From an uncultured Bacteroidales bacterium (GTDB taxonomy: Bacteria; Bacteroidota; Bacteroidia; Bacteroidales; Marinilabiliaceae): a DNA stretch of 63,996 nt. The stretch spans positions 1-63,996 of the forward strand of contig CAKUVM010000007.1 of the NCBI GenBank assembly GCA_934699135.1. The letters run 5' to 3'. A model generated the notes under the pieces. The model made no database searches and had not been told where the DNA came from. It saw only the letters and a program-made list of their open reading frames with translations. The translations under genes were made by a program, and so were the position numbers. This document shows positions 1 through 6,732 of the stretch, one piece after another. The stretch's first letter is position 1; each line of letters begins with the position of its first letter.

Positions 1-51
1 CCGCCACCGCCTCCCAAACGATTCCGCCGCAACGTCTCACCCACCCATGTA

Positions 52-73
52 GAGACGGCACGCGTGCCGTCTC
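52..73. repeat. 22-base perfect palindrome (REP-like)
   Basis: An uninterrupted 22-base inverted repeat (GAGACGGCACG and its complement) lies in non-coding DNA downstream of the zinc-ribbon gene. Short intergenic palindromes of the GAGAC...GTCTC kind are common in Bacteroidales. A looser relative is at 60532-60553. It has no T-tract, so a terminator role is not supported. Confidence 0.5.
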
Positions 74-131
74 CCGCGCCTGTAACATATCTCATCGCTA
101 ACAATGCGCAGCAGACCGCAACCCTGCAACA

Positions 132-167
132 AAGAATGCGAGATGCTGTTTTGCACCTCGCATTCTT
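132..167. terminator. Hairpin terminator, probably of the zinc-ribbon gene
   Basis: An 11-base perfect stem (132-142 with 157-167) sits 25 bases past the stop of the minus-strand zinc-ribbon gene. On both strands the stem is followed by only a few T residues, so it is a weak or bidirectional terminator. Confidence 0.5.
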
Positions 168-191
168 TCTGTCTCGTGAGAAAAGCCTGGA

Positions 192-353
192 CTACTTCCC
201 GAAAAGAAGTTTAATCAATGCCCCGATAGCGGAGCCTACTGCCGTATACTTATTATTAAATGTTCCGCACTTGGGACAACAAGAGCCAGCTTCAAGGAAA
301 CACGGATATCGAGTGCCACATTTCGAGCACGTCAAGTAATAGGGTACTGCCAT
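192..353 (-). CDS. Small double-CxxC zinc-ribbon protein (53 aa)
   Basis: A 53-residue frame with ATG at 353 and TAG at 192-194. It begins MAVPYYLTCSKCGTRYPC and carries two knuckles, C9-x-x-C12 and C26-x-x-C29, with extra cysteines at 18 and 25, which is the layout of a small rubredoxin-like/zinc-ribbon protein. The C-terminal 17 residues are hydrophobic with glycine (AIGALIKLLFG) and could lie in a membrane. A TACCTTTG -7 box lies upstream on the same strand (429-436) and a hairpin follows the stop. The function is unknown. The pairwise cysteines and the promoter argue that it is a real gene even though it is very short. Confidence 0.6.
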   Translation of the reverse strand: MAVPYYLTCSKCGTRYPCFLEAGSCCPKCGTFNNKYTAVGSAIGALIKLLFGK

Positions 354-428
354 AACAGAAACTTACTAGTTATTAATGACTGTTGATTACGAGTTCGATT
401 AGGCTATACGCCTTGTCCTCGCTCTTTT

Positions 429-447
429 CAAAGGTAAACAACCTTTG
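429..447 (-). promoter_or_regulatory. Promoter of the zinc-ribbon gene with overlapping inverted repeat
   Basis: On the minus strand 429-436 reads TACCTTTG, a perfect Bacteroidetes -7 element. It forms one arm of a 7-base inverted repeat (CAAAGGT, 5-base spacer, ACCTTTG) covering 429-447, which could be an operator. I see no well-spaced -33 element. Confidence 0.45.
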
Positions 448-622
448 CATAATAGTATCTTAACAAAAAAAAACGCTTATAAACTTTGTTGCTTGGTCTC
501 CGAGTCGCATCGGTTCTTCCTGCCTTCTTGTATTTCCATTTCAAAAGAGCTATCTTTACACGCCGCCTGTATGTAATGGGCACACTTATATTACTTGGCA
601 AGTTTTTTGCTCTTGCCCTTGT

Positions 623-1267
623 ATGTCTAATCAGTCGAAAATATCAATTTGCGCAGCTGCGGCCGTAATGACTCTAGCGGCGGGTCTCCAAACGTCTTCT
701 TTCGTAAGAGGCGAGTCGTTGCCGCAGGTGTCCAAGACTGCGGGATATGGCGTGCCGGGGCGTGCTGTGGATCTTGGGCTCTCAGTCCTCTGGGGCGACC
801 AAAATATTGGAGCTTCGGGGCCTGACGATGTTGGCCGACTCTTTGGCTATGGCGACATATCCGGGGCTGTCACCACATGCTCCTATGCCGACTACGTGTC
901 TCAAGACATAGTGGGTACCGACAGAGATCCCGCCTATGTCTTTTGGGGCGGAGGGTGGAGGATGCCGACGGCCTCCGAGGTCAATGAGCTTGTCGAGCGA
1001 TGTGAATGGCGGTGGACTGTCCGCAATGGCGTTGAGGGCTATGTGGTCAAGGGGCGGACGGGCTCAATATTCCTTCCCACCACGGGTCAACGCTCTGGCT
1101 CAGAGGTGGCCTACGCCAAGACAAGGGGGTATTATTGGTCTGGCGAAGTAAGCGAGGCCGACATCGACTATGCCTGCGCCCTTTTTTTCTATCGCGGCGG
1201 GCATATGCTCAAGGAGTACAGGAGGTTCTACGGGTTCGCCATCCGCCCGGTCAAAGAGGAGTTCTAG
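623..1267 (+). CDS. FISUMP/DUF1566-like exported protein
   Basis: A 214-residue protein. The first ~30 residues contain a hydrophobic alanine-rich stretch that looks like a signal peptide. The rest matches the pattern of the Fibrobacter succinogenes major paralogous (FISUMP) domain, also common in Bacteroides: AVDLGLSVLW near the start, the WRMPTASEVNEL block in the middle, SIFLPTTG, GYYWSGEV, and the closing YGFAIRPV. These domains are usually found in secreted or surface lipoproteins of unknown function, often with Ig-like domains; here the domain stands almost alone. The start at 623 is the only ATG that keeps the signal-like segment. It is monocistronic, convergent with the next gene, and there is a TATCTTTA near-consensus -7 box about 70 bases upstream. 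Confidence 0.7.
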   Translation: MSNQSKISICAAAAVMTLAAGLQTSSFVRGESLPQVSKTAGYGVPGRAVDLGLSVLWGDQNIGASGPDDVGRLFGYGDISGAVTTCSYADYVSQDIVGTDRDPAYVFWGGGWRMPTASEVNELVERCEWRWTVRNGVEGYVVKGRTGSIFLPTTGQRSGSEVAYAKTRGYYWSGEVSEADIDYACALFFYRGGHMLKEYRRFYGFAIRPVKEEF

Positions 1268-1273
1268 GGGATG

Positions 1274-1666
1274 TCACTCATCGTCTCCCTCTTCGAGGAA
1301 CTGTTGTAGCGAGGCCATATACGTCTCGTCCATCCACGTGGAAACCTCAGCGTATGCGTCATCGTCTATGTTCGTCAGCACTGCGTATATCGAAGTCCTC
1401 ACGTTGCTCCGCGCTGTGAGCTTGATTGTAAATATTGACTCTGCGTCTTCAGACAGGTACCACTCTTGCCTCACCAGTTTGTTCTCTTCGAAGTCAAGGT
1501 TGCGGCCGCAGATGTCTCCGTCCCACATCTCAAATTCGCTGCCCGCCTCTGTGCTCATCTGCGCGGGGTAACCGGTCCATAACTCAATGGCGAAGGGCTT
1601 GGTCAGTGCCGCGTATACGTCTTCCGCGCTAGCGCCAACCTTTATGTTCTTCCTGTACTCTTTCAT
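1274..1666 (-). CDS. AHSA1/SRPBCC-family protein
   Basis: A 130-residue protein with the START-like (SRPBCC) hallmark of Hsp90 co-chaperone Aha1 C-terminal homologues: the beginning IKVGASAEDVYAALTKPFAIELWTG, a central FEMWDGDICGRNLDFEENKLVRQEW block, and a final amphipathic helix (STWMDETYMASLQQFLEEGDDE). Proteins of this family bind hydrophobic ligands or partner proteins; no catalytic residues are expected, and the ligand cannot be inferred. It is on its own strand between two plus-strand genes, and its stop lies 6 bases from the stop of the FISUMP gene. No terminator hairpin is obvious between them. Confidence 0.75.
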   Translation of the reverse strand: MKEYRKNIKVGASAEDVYAALTKPFAIELWTGYPAQMSTEAGSEFEMWDGDICGRNLDFEENKLVRQEWYLSEDAESIFTIKLTARSNVRTSIYAVLTNIDDDAYAEVSTWMDETYMASLQQFLEEGDDE

Positions 1667-1858
1667 CGTCTATCTCTCTTTCTCGTTCTGCAAAGATAGC
1701 CATTTTGGCAGAAGGTGCGGCCTCGCTTTCACTTTGCTATTTGCAATGCCTCTTTTCTGCCGTATCGAAATCTTTTGCCGTCTTTTCAGAGCTGTCTTTT
1801 TGGCGGTCTTACTGTTTTTCCTTACTTTGCGCTTCGCAATGAAAATTTAGCTGCATAT

Positions 1859-3169
1859 ATGTCGGAAGAGAAGTTTAGCACCAAGGCGGGTGCAGTGGCC
1901 GCTGCGGCCGGCTCGGCTGTGGGTTTAGGAAACATTTGGCGTTTCCCCTATGTGGTGGGTGAGGATGGCGGCGCGGCATTCCTCCTGCTCTATGTCTTTT
2001 TCACCATAGTCATATCCATCCCGGTGCTCATGACGGAGTTCTCCATAGGCCGCATGACGGGCAAGCCTGTCACGTCCGCTTTCCAGTCCCTGCGCCCGGG
2101 CGGCAAGTGGCAGCTTATAGGCTTTGCGGGCATGCTCACGGCATTCCTCATCATGTCCTACTATAACATTGTCTCAGGTTGGACTGTCTATTACTCCGTG
2201 GCTTCATGTGGCGGTTGGTTGGACGGCCTGTCGGAGGCCGACATCGCTAACGTCTTTTCTTCCCTTTCTTCTGACTCAGTGTCTTGCATCGCGTGGATGT
2301 CCATTGTCATTGGTGTCACTGCGTTCATCGTGGCCAAGGGCGTGGCGGGCGGCATTGAGCGTTACAGCAAGATTCTTATGCCGCTCCTTTTCTTGCTCAT
2401 CATTGTCATGCTTGTCCGCTCTGTCTCACTCCGCGGCGCGTCGGAGGGGCTGCGGTTCTATTTGAGCCCGGACTTTTCCAAGCTCACCCCGAGGGCCGTT
2501 TTTGACGCACTTGGCCAGTCGTTTTTCTCCCTCAGCATCGGCATGGGCACCATGACCACCTACGGGGCCTACGTCCAGCGTAGGCAGAGCCTGCCAGGGT
2601 TGGCCGTGCGCGTCGCGTCGATCGATTTCTTTGTGGCTTTCTTGGCAGGCGCTGTCATCTTCCCTTGCGTTTTTGCTTTCGGCATAAACCCAGGCGAGGG
2701 ACCAGGCCTTGTTTTCGTCACCCTGCCAAACATATTCAACCAGATGGCTTTCGGCCGTCTCTTTTCCATAGCGTTCTTCGTCTTGCTCGTTGTGGCCGCC
2801 CTCACCTCGTCCATCTCGTTGCTGGAGGTCGTTGTGGCCTATCTCAAGACCGCGTTTTCCATGGGTCGCCGTCGGGCCGCCGCCGTGGCTTCGTGCCTCA
2901 CGCTCGTTTTTGGCGTGGCGTGTTCGTTGTCGCCCGTCATTTTCAACGCTTTCGATAAATTGACGGCAAATATCATGATGCCGCTTGGGGCGTTCTTCAT
3001 CATCATTTTTGCCGGATGGGTGCTGCCCAAGGATAAGCTGCGCGGTGAGTTGGAGGCTCATGGCGGCGGCTTCCGCCTTTTCTCCGTCTGCTATCCGTTG
3101 ATTAAATATGTCATCCCGCTCGTGATTCTCTTCATTTTTGCCAATGGGCTATATAGTTGGCTGGCTTAG
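1859..3169 (+). CDS. Sodium-dependent transporter (NSS/SNF family)
   Basis: A 436-residue inner-membrane protein of the neurotransmitter:sodium symporter family. The diagnostic TM1 motif GSAVGLGNIWRFPYV is near the N terminus and is followed by about ten further hydrophobic segments. Bacterial members such as LeuT, MhsT and TnaT import amino acids with Na+; the substrate here is not predictable. The frame is open further upstream, but the start at 1859 (MSEEKFSTKAG) matches family N termini, while the upstream residues are not membrane-protein-like. A TTACTTTG box at 1821-1828 is a near-consensus -7. The next gene (helix-hairpin-helix) starts 12 bases downstream, so the two are probably co-transcribed. 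Confidence 0.9.
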   Translation: MSEEKFSTKAGAVAAAAGSAVGLGNIWRFPYVVGEDGGAAFLLLYVFFTIVISIPVLMTEFSIGRMTGKPVTSAFQSLRPGGKWQLIGFAGMLTAFLIMSYYNIVSGWTVYYSVASCGGWLDGLSEADIANVFSSLSSDSVSCIAWMSIVIGVTAFIVAKGVAGGIERYSKILMPLLFLLIIVMLVRSVSLRGASEGLRFYLSPDFSKLTPRAVFDALGQSFFSLSIGMGTMTTYGAYVQRRQSLPGLAVRVASIDFFVAFLAGAVIFPCVFAFGINPGEGPGLVFVTLPNIFNQMAFGRLFSIAFFVLLVVAALTSSISLLEVVVAYLKTAFSMGRRRAAAVASCLTLVFGVACSLSPVIFNAFDKLTANIMMPLGAFFIIIFAGWVLPKDKLRGELEAHGGGFRLFSVCYPLIKYVIPLVILFIFANGLYSWLA

Positions 3170-3181
3170 AGTGGCTTTGGT

Positions 3182-4282
3182 GTGTCTCTATTACCAAAGA
3201 TAGGTCGCCGACTGTCAGATGGCTATGCGACTTTGGCTTTCATCGCCGTTGTAGTCTTTGTTGTCACGGAGCTACGGTCGTGGTTTTGGACTCCCGAAGG
3301 TGTGGGCGTTGTGGTAGATGACGTTCCTCCTGATTCTGTCGGCTTCTCCGCCACGGAGGCTTGGCGTGAGCCGGACAGCGTGTTTGTCAACACAGCGTCT
3401 CCCGCCGAGCTTCATCGCTCAGGCTTCTCTTATTATTTTGCCAGCCAGATTGTTTATCGTCGTGAGCAAGGCCGCTATTTTTTCTCCGCTCAAGATCTTC
3501 TTCAAATCTGGTATGCAGACTCGGTTCTTGTGCGCCGCCTTGAGCCGCGTATGGTCTTTCGTCTGCCCTCTGCCCCACGGCCAATCTGGACTCGTGCGGA
3601 GACTTGGAGACGTGAAGAGCCTGTTTCTAGCCGTCGCGCCCGCAGGGTTCCGCTTTTTCTAGCCGATTCGGCAGCGCTCATTGCGGCGGGAATGTCACCT
3701 GACGCGTGGGACACGCTCTCTGCGTTCCAGTCTCGCTACGTGCTGGGCGGCTCGATGGCATTTGACTCGTTAGTGTCCGTCCCCGCATCGGAGCTCTCTT
3801 CTATTCTCATGGGGCGCGTTGTCGCAGTGCGTGAGAGGCGAGTACCCCGCGAGGATGCCGCGACTCAGAGCCTCCCTGTTGTAGAGCTCAATGATGCCAC
3901 GGTGGAGCAACTCGTTGGGCTCCCAGGCGTTGGGCAGCGCACAGCGGAGCGCATTGTTGAGTTCCGCCGCTCGCTTGGTGGTTTCGTCTCGCCGCGTCAG
4001 CTCGTGGGCCTGTGGCCTATAACGGACGAGGCGTTCCACGCCATGAGTCCATATTTGCAGGCCGATTCGGCCCGCATCTCCCGCGTCAACGTCAACTCTT
4101 CCAACGACACGCGGATGCGCCGTCACCCCTATTTCCCTCCGCTACTAGTCTCGCGCCTCTGGCAACTCAAATTTGAGGGCGGGGGGCGTGCCCTCACGCC
4201 CGATGATGTCAAGCGTTGCGCCGAGGGCATGGAACTAAGTCCTTTCTTCTGGTCCTATGTTTCCTATTCTGCGGACAGATAA
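3182..4282 (+). CDS. Membrane-anchored helix-hairpin-helix (ComEA-like) protein
   Basis: A 366-residue protein starting at a GTG. One N-terminal membrane segment (about residues 15-32) is followed by a periplasmic part with three helix-hairpin-helix-like units. The first starts VFVNTASPAELHRSGFS, the best is LNDATVEQLVGLPGVGQRTAERIV with the GLPGVG turn, and a third, VNVNSSNDTRMRRHPYF, follows. ComEA-type HhH proteins bind DNA without sequence specificity during uptake, but long Bacteroidales versions with degenerate HhH units are uncharacterised. It lies 12 bases after the transporter gene and before the rpsU promoter. Confidence 0.75.
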   Translation: MSLLPKIGRRLSDGYATLAFIAVVVFVVTELRSWFWTPEGVGVVVDDVPPDSVGFSATEAWREPDSVFVNTASPAELHRSGFSYYFASQIVYRREQGRYFFSAQDLLQIWYADSVLVRRLEPRMVFRLPSAPRPIWTRAETWRREEPVSSRRARRVPLFLADSAALIAAGMSPDAWDTLSAFQSRYVLGGSMAFDSLVSVPASELSSILMGRVVAVRERRVPREDAATQSLPVVELNDATVEQLVGLPGVGQRTAERIVEFRRSLGGFVSPRQLVGLWPITDEAFHAMSPYLQADSARISRVNVNSSNDTRMRRHPYFPPLLVSRLWQLKFEGGGRALTPDDVKRCAEGMELSPFFWSYVSYSADR

Positions 4283-4288
4283 TTTATC

Positions 4289-4321
4289 TTGCTCCTATTT
4301 GCTTATCTCACAATAATTTTG
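4289..4321 (+). promoter_or_regulatory. Promoter of rpsU
   Basis: TAATTTTG at 4314-4321 is a perfect -7 element, and TTG at 4289-4291 is a -33 element 22 bases away. The start codon of rpsU lies about 50 bases downstream, and no Shine-Dalgarno precedes it. Confidence 0.65.
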
Positions 4322-4373
4322 TTTCTTTGCCTCGTTTTTGAGACAAACTAGAATATTATCAAAGCAAAAGACA

Positions 4374-4568
4374 ATGATCGTAGTTCCTATCAAGGAGGGC
4401 GAGAACATCGAGAGGGCCCTCAAGAAGTTCAAGAGGAAGTTTGAGAAGACCGGCATCATGCGTGAGCTCCGCTCTCGCCAGGCCTACACCAAGCAGTCTG
4501 TCATCCGTCGCGAGAAGATGGCCAAGGCCATCTACGTGCAGAAACTGCGCCGCGAGGAGGAGAACTAG
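4374..4568 (+). CDS. rpsU: 30S ribosomal protein bS21
   Basis: A 64-residue, strongly basic protein starting MIVVPIKEGENIERALKKF, as in bS21 of Bacteroidia. An upstream in-frame ATG at 4338 would add 12 residues, but family members start at 4374. In Bacteroidia, bS21 together with bS18 and bS6 holds the 3' tail of 16S rRNA so that the anti-Shine-Dalgarno is hidden on the 30S platform. The leader here (tcaaagcaaaagaca before ATG) has no Shine-Dalgarno. An RNA element with a full Shine-Dalgarno and a terminator follows 63-120 bases downstream. It heads the rpsU-xerC-hpf group. Confidence 0.95.
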   Translation: MIVVPIKEGENIERALKKFKRKFEKTGIMRELRSRQAYTKQSVIRREKMAKAIYVQKLRREEEN

Positions 4569-4588
4569 TCCCCAACTCGTCCTGCCAT

Positions 4589-4697
4589 CCGCTCTCGGGC
4601 GTGTTGGCGTCAACTCAAAACGACTAACTGAAGGAGGTGGGTCTACCAATACTATAGGGATGCCGAGAGCGTGGTTCGCTCTCGGCACTTTCTTTTT
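4589..4697 (+). promoter_or_regulatory. Attenuator-like RNA between rpsU and xerC, with orphan Shine-Dalgarno
   Basis: An 11-base perfect stem (4661-4671 with 4677-4687) followed by CTTTCTTTTT is a rho-independent terminator directly before the xerC start. An upstream stretch, CGCTCTCGG at 4590-4598, is a copy of the 3' arm and can pair over 9 bases with the 5' arm (4663-4671), which would break the terminator. Between them, 4631-4639 reads AAGGAGGTG, full complementarity to the 16S rRNA tail. No start codon lies at a normal distance; the nearest ATG is 4660, 20 bases away, inside the terminator. The terminator is clear; the switching is inference. Confidence 0.6.
4661..4697 (+). terminator. 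Intrinsic terminator after rpsU
   Basis: An 11-base perfect GC-rich stem with a 5-base loop (TGGTT) is followed by a T-rich tail. It ends 12 bases before the xerC start, so it would act as an attenuator for xerC and hpf if no other promoter serves them. Confidence 0.8.
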
Positions 4698-4708
4698 CCA
4701 TTGTTGCC

Positions 4709-5602
4709 ATGCAGGAGGTTGAAGAGTTCCTTTCATACATGCTTTATCAGCGGCGATGCTCGCCACTAACGGTGGCCGCCTATCGTGTCGATTTGCGAGG
4801 CTTCGCCGATTTTCTCTTCGCCGATGAGCTGACGTCGCCCCTGTCCACCACCACCCGGCTTGTCCGCCGCTGGATGATGCGCCTCTTGGCCGACGGGCTG
4901 TCGCCCCGCTCCGTGAACCGCAAGGTGGCCTCGCTCCGCAGCTTCTTCCGCTATTTCTGTTCCATCGGCAAGCTCAGCGTCAACCCGTGCCGAGCCGTGG
5001 AGAGCATAAGGGTGCCGAAAAAACTGCCTGTTTTCTTTCACGAGGAGGATATGAGCCGCATGTTGGATCCCTCGCTTTTCCCCGACAGCTTCGAAGGCCA
5101 ACGAGACCGGGCCATCCTGCAATTTTTCTACCTCACGGGGGTCCGCGTCTCGGAGTTGGTCAATATGACTGTTAGTCAAGTAGATTTGTCGCTGGGGCAA
5201 ATTGTGGTCAATGGCAAAAGAAACAAGCAACGAATAATTCCCCTCACGCCAGCCCTCAAATCCATTTTATTTTCGTATCTTCAACTCAGAGAAACCGAGT
5301 TCGGGGCTTCCTCGCAGGCCGACAGGCTCTTCGTCACCTCTGGCGGCGCGCCGGTCTACGCCAGGCTTGTCTACGGCATCGTCCACAGCCATATGGCAAT
5401 GGTAGCCTCGGCCACAAAGATGAGCCCGCACGTCTTGCGACACACATTCGCCACCGTCCTGCTTAACAATGGTGCCGACTTGTTGGCCATCAAGGAGCTG
5501 CTCGGCCACTCAAGTCTCGCGGCTACGCAGATATATGCGCACAGCGACTTCGAACAGTTAAACAAAATCTACAAACAGGCCCACCCAAGGGCCGAAAACT
5601 AA
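4709..5602 (+). CDS. xerC: Tyrosine recombinase XerC/XerD-like
   Basis: A 297-residue site-specific recombinase. An N-terminal SAM-like core-binding domain (residues ~1-90) is followed by the catalytic domain with all active-site residues visible: R146 in TGVRVSEL, K170 in VNGKRNKQR, H241 and R244 in HVLRH, H267 in LGHSS and the nucleophile Y276. Xer proteins resolve chromosome dimers at dif together with FtsK. It starts just after the rpsU terminator, and its stop codon TAA overlaps the Shine-Dalgarno of hpf, so translation and transcription of the three genes are physically linked. Whether it is XerC or XerD cannot be told from the sequence; the position next to rpsU fits the gene usually named xerC in Bacteroides. 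Confidence 0.92.
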   Translation: MQEVEEFLSYMLYQRRCSPLTVAAYRVDLRGFADFLFADELTSPLSTTTRLVRRWMMRLLADGLSPRSVNRKVASLRSFFRYFCSIGKLSVNPCRAVESIRVPKKLPVFFHEEDMSRMLDPSLFPDSFEGQRDRAILQFFYLTGVRVSELVNMTVSQVDLSLGQIVVNGKRNKQRIIPLTPALKSILFSYLQLRETEFGASSQADRLFVTSGGAPVYARLVYGIVHSHMAMVASATKMSPHVLRHTFATVLLNNGADLLAIKELLGHSSLAATQIYAHSDFEQLNKIYKQAHPRAEN

Positions 5603-5607
5603 GGAGG
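5601..5607 (+). promoter_or_regulatory. Strong Shine-Dalgarno of hpf
   Basis: AAGGAGG ends 8 bases before the ATG, at optimal spacing. The starts of tuf, nusG, rplK, rplA, rplJ, rplL, rpoB and rpoC in this window have A/T-rich leaders without such a motif, so this site stands out. Confidence 0.8.
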
Positions 5608-5615
5608 AACGTATC

Positions 5616-5906
5616 ATGAAACTCACGATCCAGTCCGTGCATTTCGATGCCACGCAGCAGCTCAAGGATTTCACCACCCAGAAAGTCGGCAAGCTCGATC
5701 ATTTCTTCGACGGCATAATCTCTGCGGAGGTCGTCTTGAGCCTCGACAAGGCAGACAACACCGAGAACAAGGTCTCAAAGATCTCACTCTCCGTGCCAAA
5801 CGACACCCTGGTGGCCGAGAAGCAGTGCAAGTCTTTCGAGGAGGGGATAGACCTCGCCTGTGAGGCTTTGCGCAAACAGCTCCTTAAATATAAGGAAAGC
5901 AAGTAA
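5616..5906 (+). CDS. hpf: Ribosome hibernation-promoting factor (short HPF/RaiA family)
   Basis: A 96-residue protein with the beta-alpha-beta(3)-alpha pattern of the S30AE family: MKLTIQSVHFDATQQLKDF, then KVGKLDHFFDGI and the final helix FEEGIDLACEALRKQLLKYK. It binds the 30S decoding centre and silences or dimerises ribosomes under stress. It lacks the C-terminal dimerisation domain of long HPF. The start is fixed by AAGGAGG at 5601-5607, 8 bases before the ATG; this is the only well-placed strong Shine-Dalgarno I noticed before a gene in this window. The SD overlaps the xerC stop codon. A hairpin terminator follows at 5953. Confidence 0.93.
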   Translation: MKLTIQSVHFDATQQLKDFTTQKVGKLDHFFDGIISAEVVLSLDKADNTENKVSKISLSVPNDTLVAEKQCKSFEEGIDLACEALRKQLLKYKESK

Positions 5907-5952
5907 AAGCCCTCCGCCGCTCGCAGTTTTGCGCCGGGCGGCACAATTCAAA

Positions 5953-5995
5953 GCGGCGCGCCTCCTGACACAGCGGGGGGGCGCCGCTCTCTTTA
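5953..5995. terminator. Terminator between hpf and the MarR gene
   Basis: GCGGCGC at 5953-5959 pairs with GCGCCGC at 5981-5987, followed by TCTCTTTA. It lies between convergent genes and serves hpf on the plus strand. A run of seven G lies inside the loop. Confidence 0.55.
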
Positions 5996-6017
5996 TCTGC
6001 GTAAGCGCCAGAGAATC

Positions 6018-6482
6018 CTATTCGCCCTCCTCGCCGCTCGTCATAGCCATGAGAATCTCAATGAGGGCGTCTAGCCTCATCGTCAGGCCCGGGATCGTCT
6101 CATCGGTGGCACCGTTGCATATGAATCGCTGCACCTGTGTGGCGGGGATGTCGCCCGCCTCTTCTTCCATAGCCAAGCCTTTGGCCGTCAGCTCCACAAT
6201 GGTTTGCCTGTGGTCTCCGTCGCTCTTCTTGCGCGCCACCAGCCCCAGTGCCTCCATCCTTTTCAGCAGCGGGGTCACAGTGTTCGTCTGCAGCATCAGC
6301 TGCTTCGCAATGTCGCTCACCGGCCGGCGGTCGCGTTCCCACAGGGCCATCATCATCACATACTGCGGATACGTCAGCCCAAGCCTCGACAGCAGTGGCG
6401 TATAACTCTTTATAATCAGCCTGCTCGCCGTGTAGAGCCTGAAGCAAAGCTGGTTTCTTAACCTTAGGTCGTCGTGTCCCAT
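6018..6482 (-). CDS. MarR-family regulator, OhrR-type
   Basis: A 154-residue winged-helix repressor. It closely follows the Bacillus OhrR pattern: RNQLCFRLYTASR with C13 at the position of the peroxide-sensing cysteine, YTPLLSRLGLTYPQYVMMMALWE, the recognition region TNTVTPLLKRMEALGLVARK and the wing SDGDHRQTIVELT. OhrR proteins repress an organic hydroperoxide reductase (ohr) until the cysteine is oxidised. No ohr gene is visible in the window, so the target is elsewhere or the protein senses another signal. On the minus strand it has its own promoter (TAATTTTG at 6538-6545) and a 55-base leader. Confidence 0.85.
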   Translation of the reverse strand: MGHDDLRLRNQLCFRLYTASRLIIKSYTPLLSRLGLTYPQYVMMMALWERDRRPVSDIAKQLMLQTNTVTPLLKRMEALGLVARKKSDGDHRQTIVELTAKGLAMEEEAGDIPATQVQRFICNGATDETIPGLTMRLDALIEILMAMTSGEEGE

Positions 6483-6537
6483 CGTTCCTTGTCTCTTCGT
6501 GTGGCGTCGGCATCTGGCGTGCCCCCGCTCCTCCTTA

Positions 6538-6571
6538 CAAAATTAACGCGCAACCGCAACTGGCAAGCAAA
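6538..6571 (-). promoter_or_regulatory. Promoter of the OhrR-type gene
   Basis: On the minus strand TAATTTTG (6538-6545) is a perfect -7 and TTTG (6568-6571) a -33 with a 22-base spacer. It is back to back with the tuf promoter, whose -33 is at 6596. Confidence 0.6.
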
Positions 6572-6595
6572 ATGGCACAAAAAAAAGGCCGCCGC

Positions 6596-6628
6596 ATTGT
6601 CTTGTTCATCTGAAAAGTATTAACTTTG
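6596..6628 (+). promoter_or_regulatory. Promoter of tuf
   Basis: TAACTTTG at 6621-6628 is a consensus -7 element, and ATTG at 6596-6599 is a -33 element with a 21-base spacer. It leaves a leader of about 100 bases before the tuf ATG. Confidence 0.7.
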
Positions 6629-6732
6629 TGGGCGAATTTCATGCCAAGTGGATTGTTATGCCTAGTCCTTTGGCTGTCTTTCGAAGTCTTTACTGAAGAA
6701 AAAGTAAACCTAATTGTCTAATAATTCGAATT

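Noticed and set aside
64..339. 91-codon plus-strand frame at the window start
   Set aside because: It is the opposite strand of the zinc-ribbon gene; its product has no recognisable pattern, and the palindrome and hairpin lie inside it.
486..668. 60-codon plus-strand frame before the FISUMP gene
   Set aside because: It has a hydrophobic stretch but no start context and overlaps the FISUMP start region in another frame; I treat it as chance.
4660..4722. A 20-codon leader peptide served by the orphan Shine-Dalgarno
   Set aside because: The ATG is 20 bases from the SD and inside the terminator stem; spacing is too long for normal initiation.
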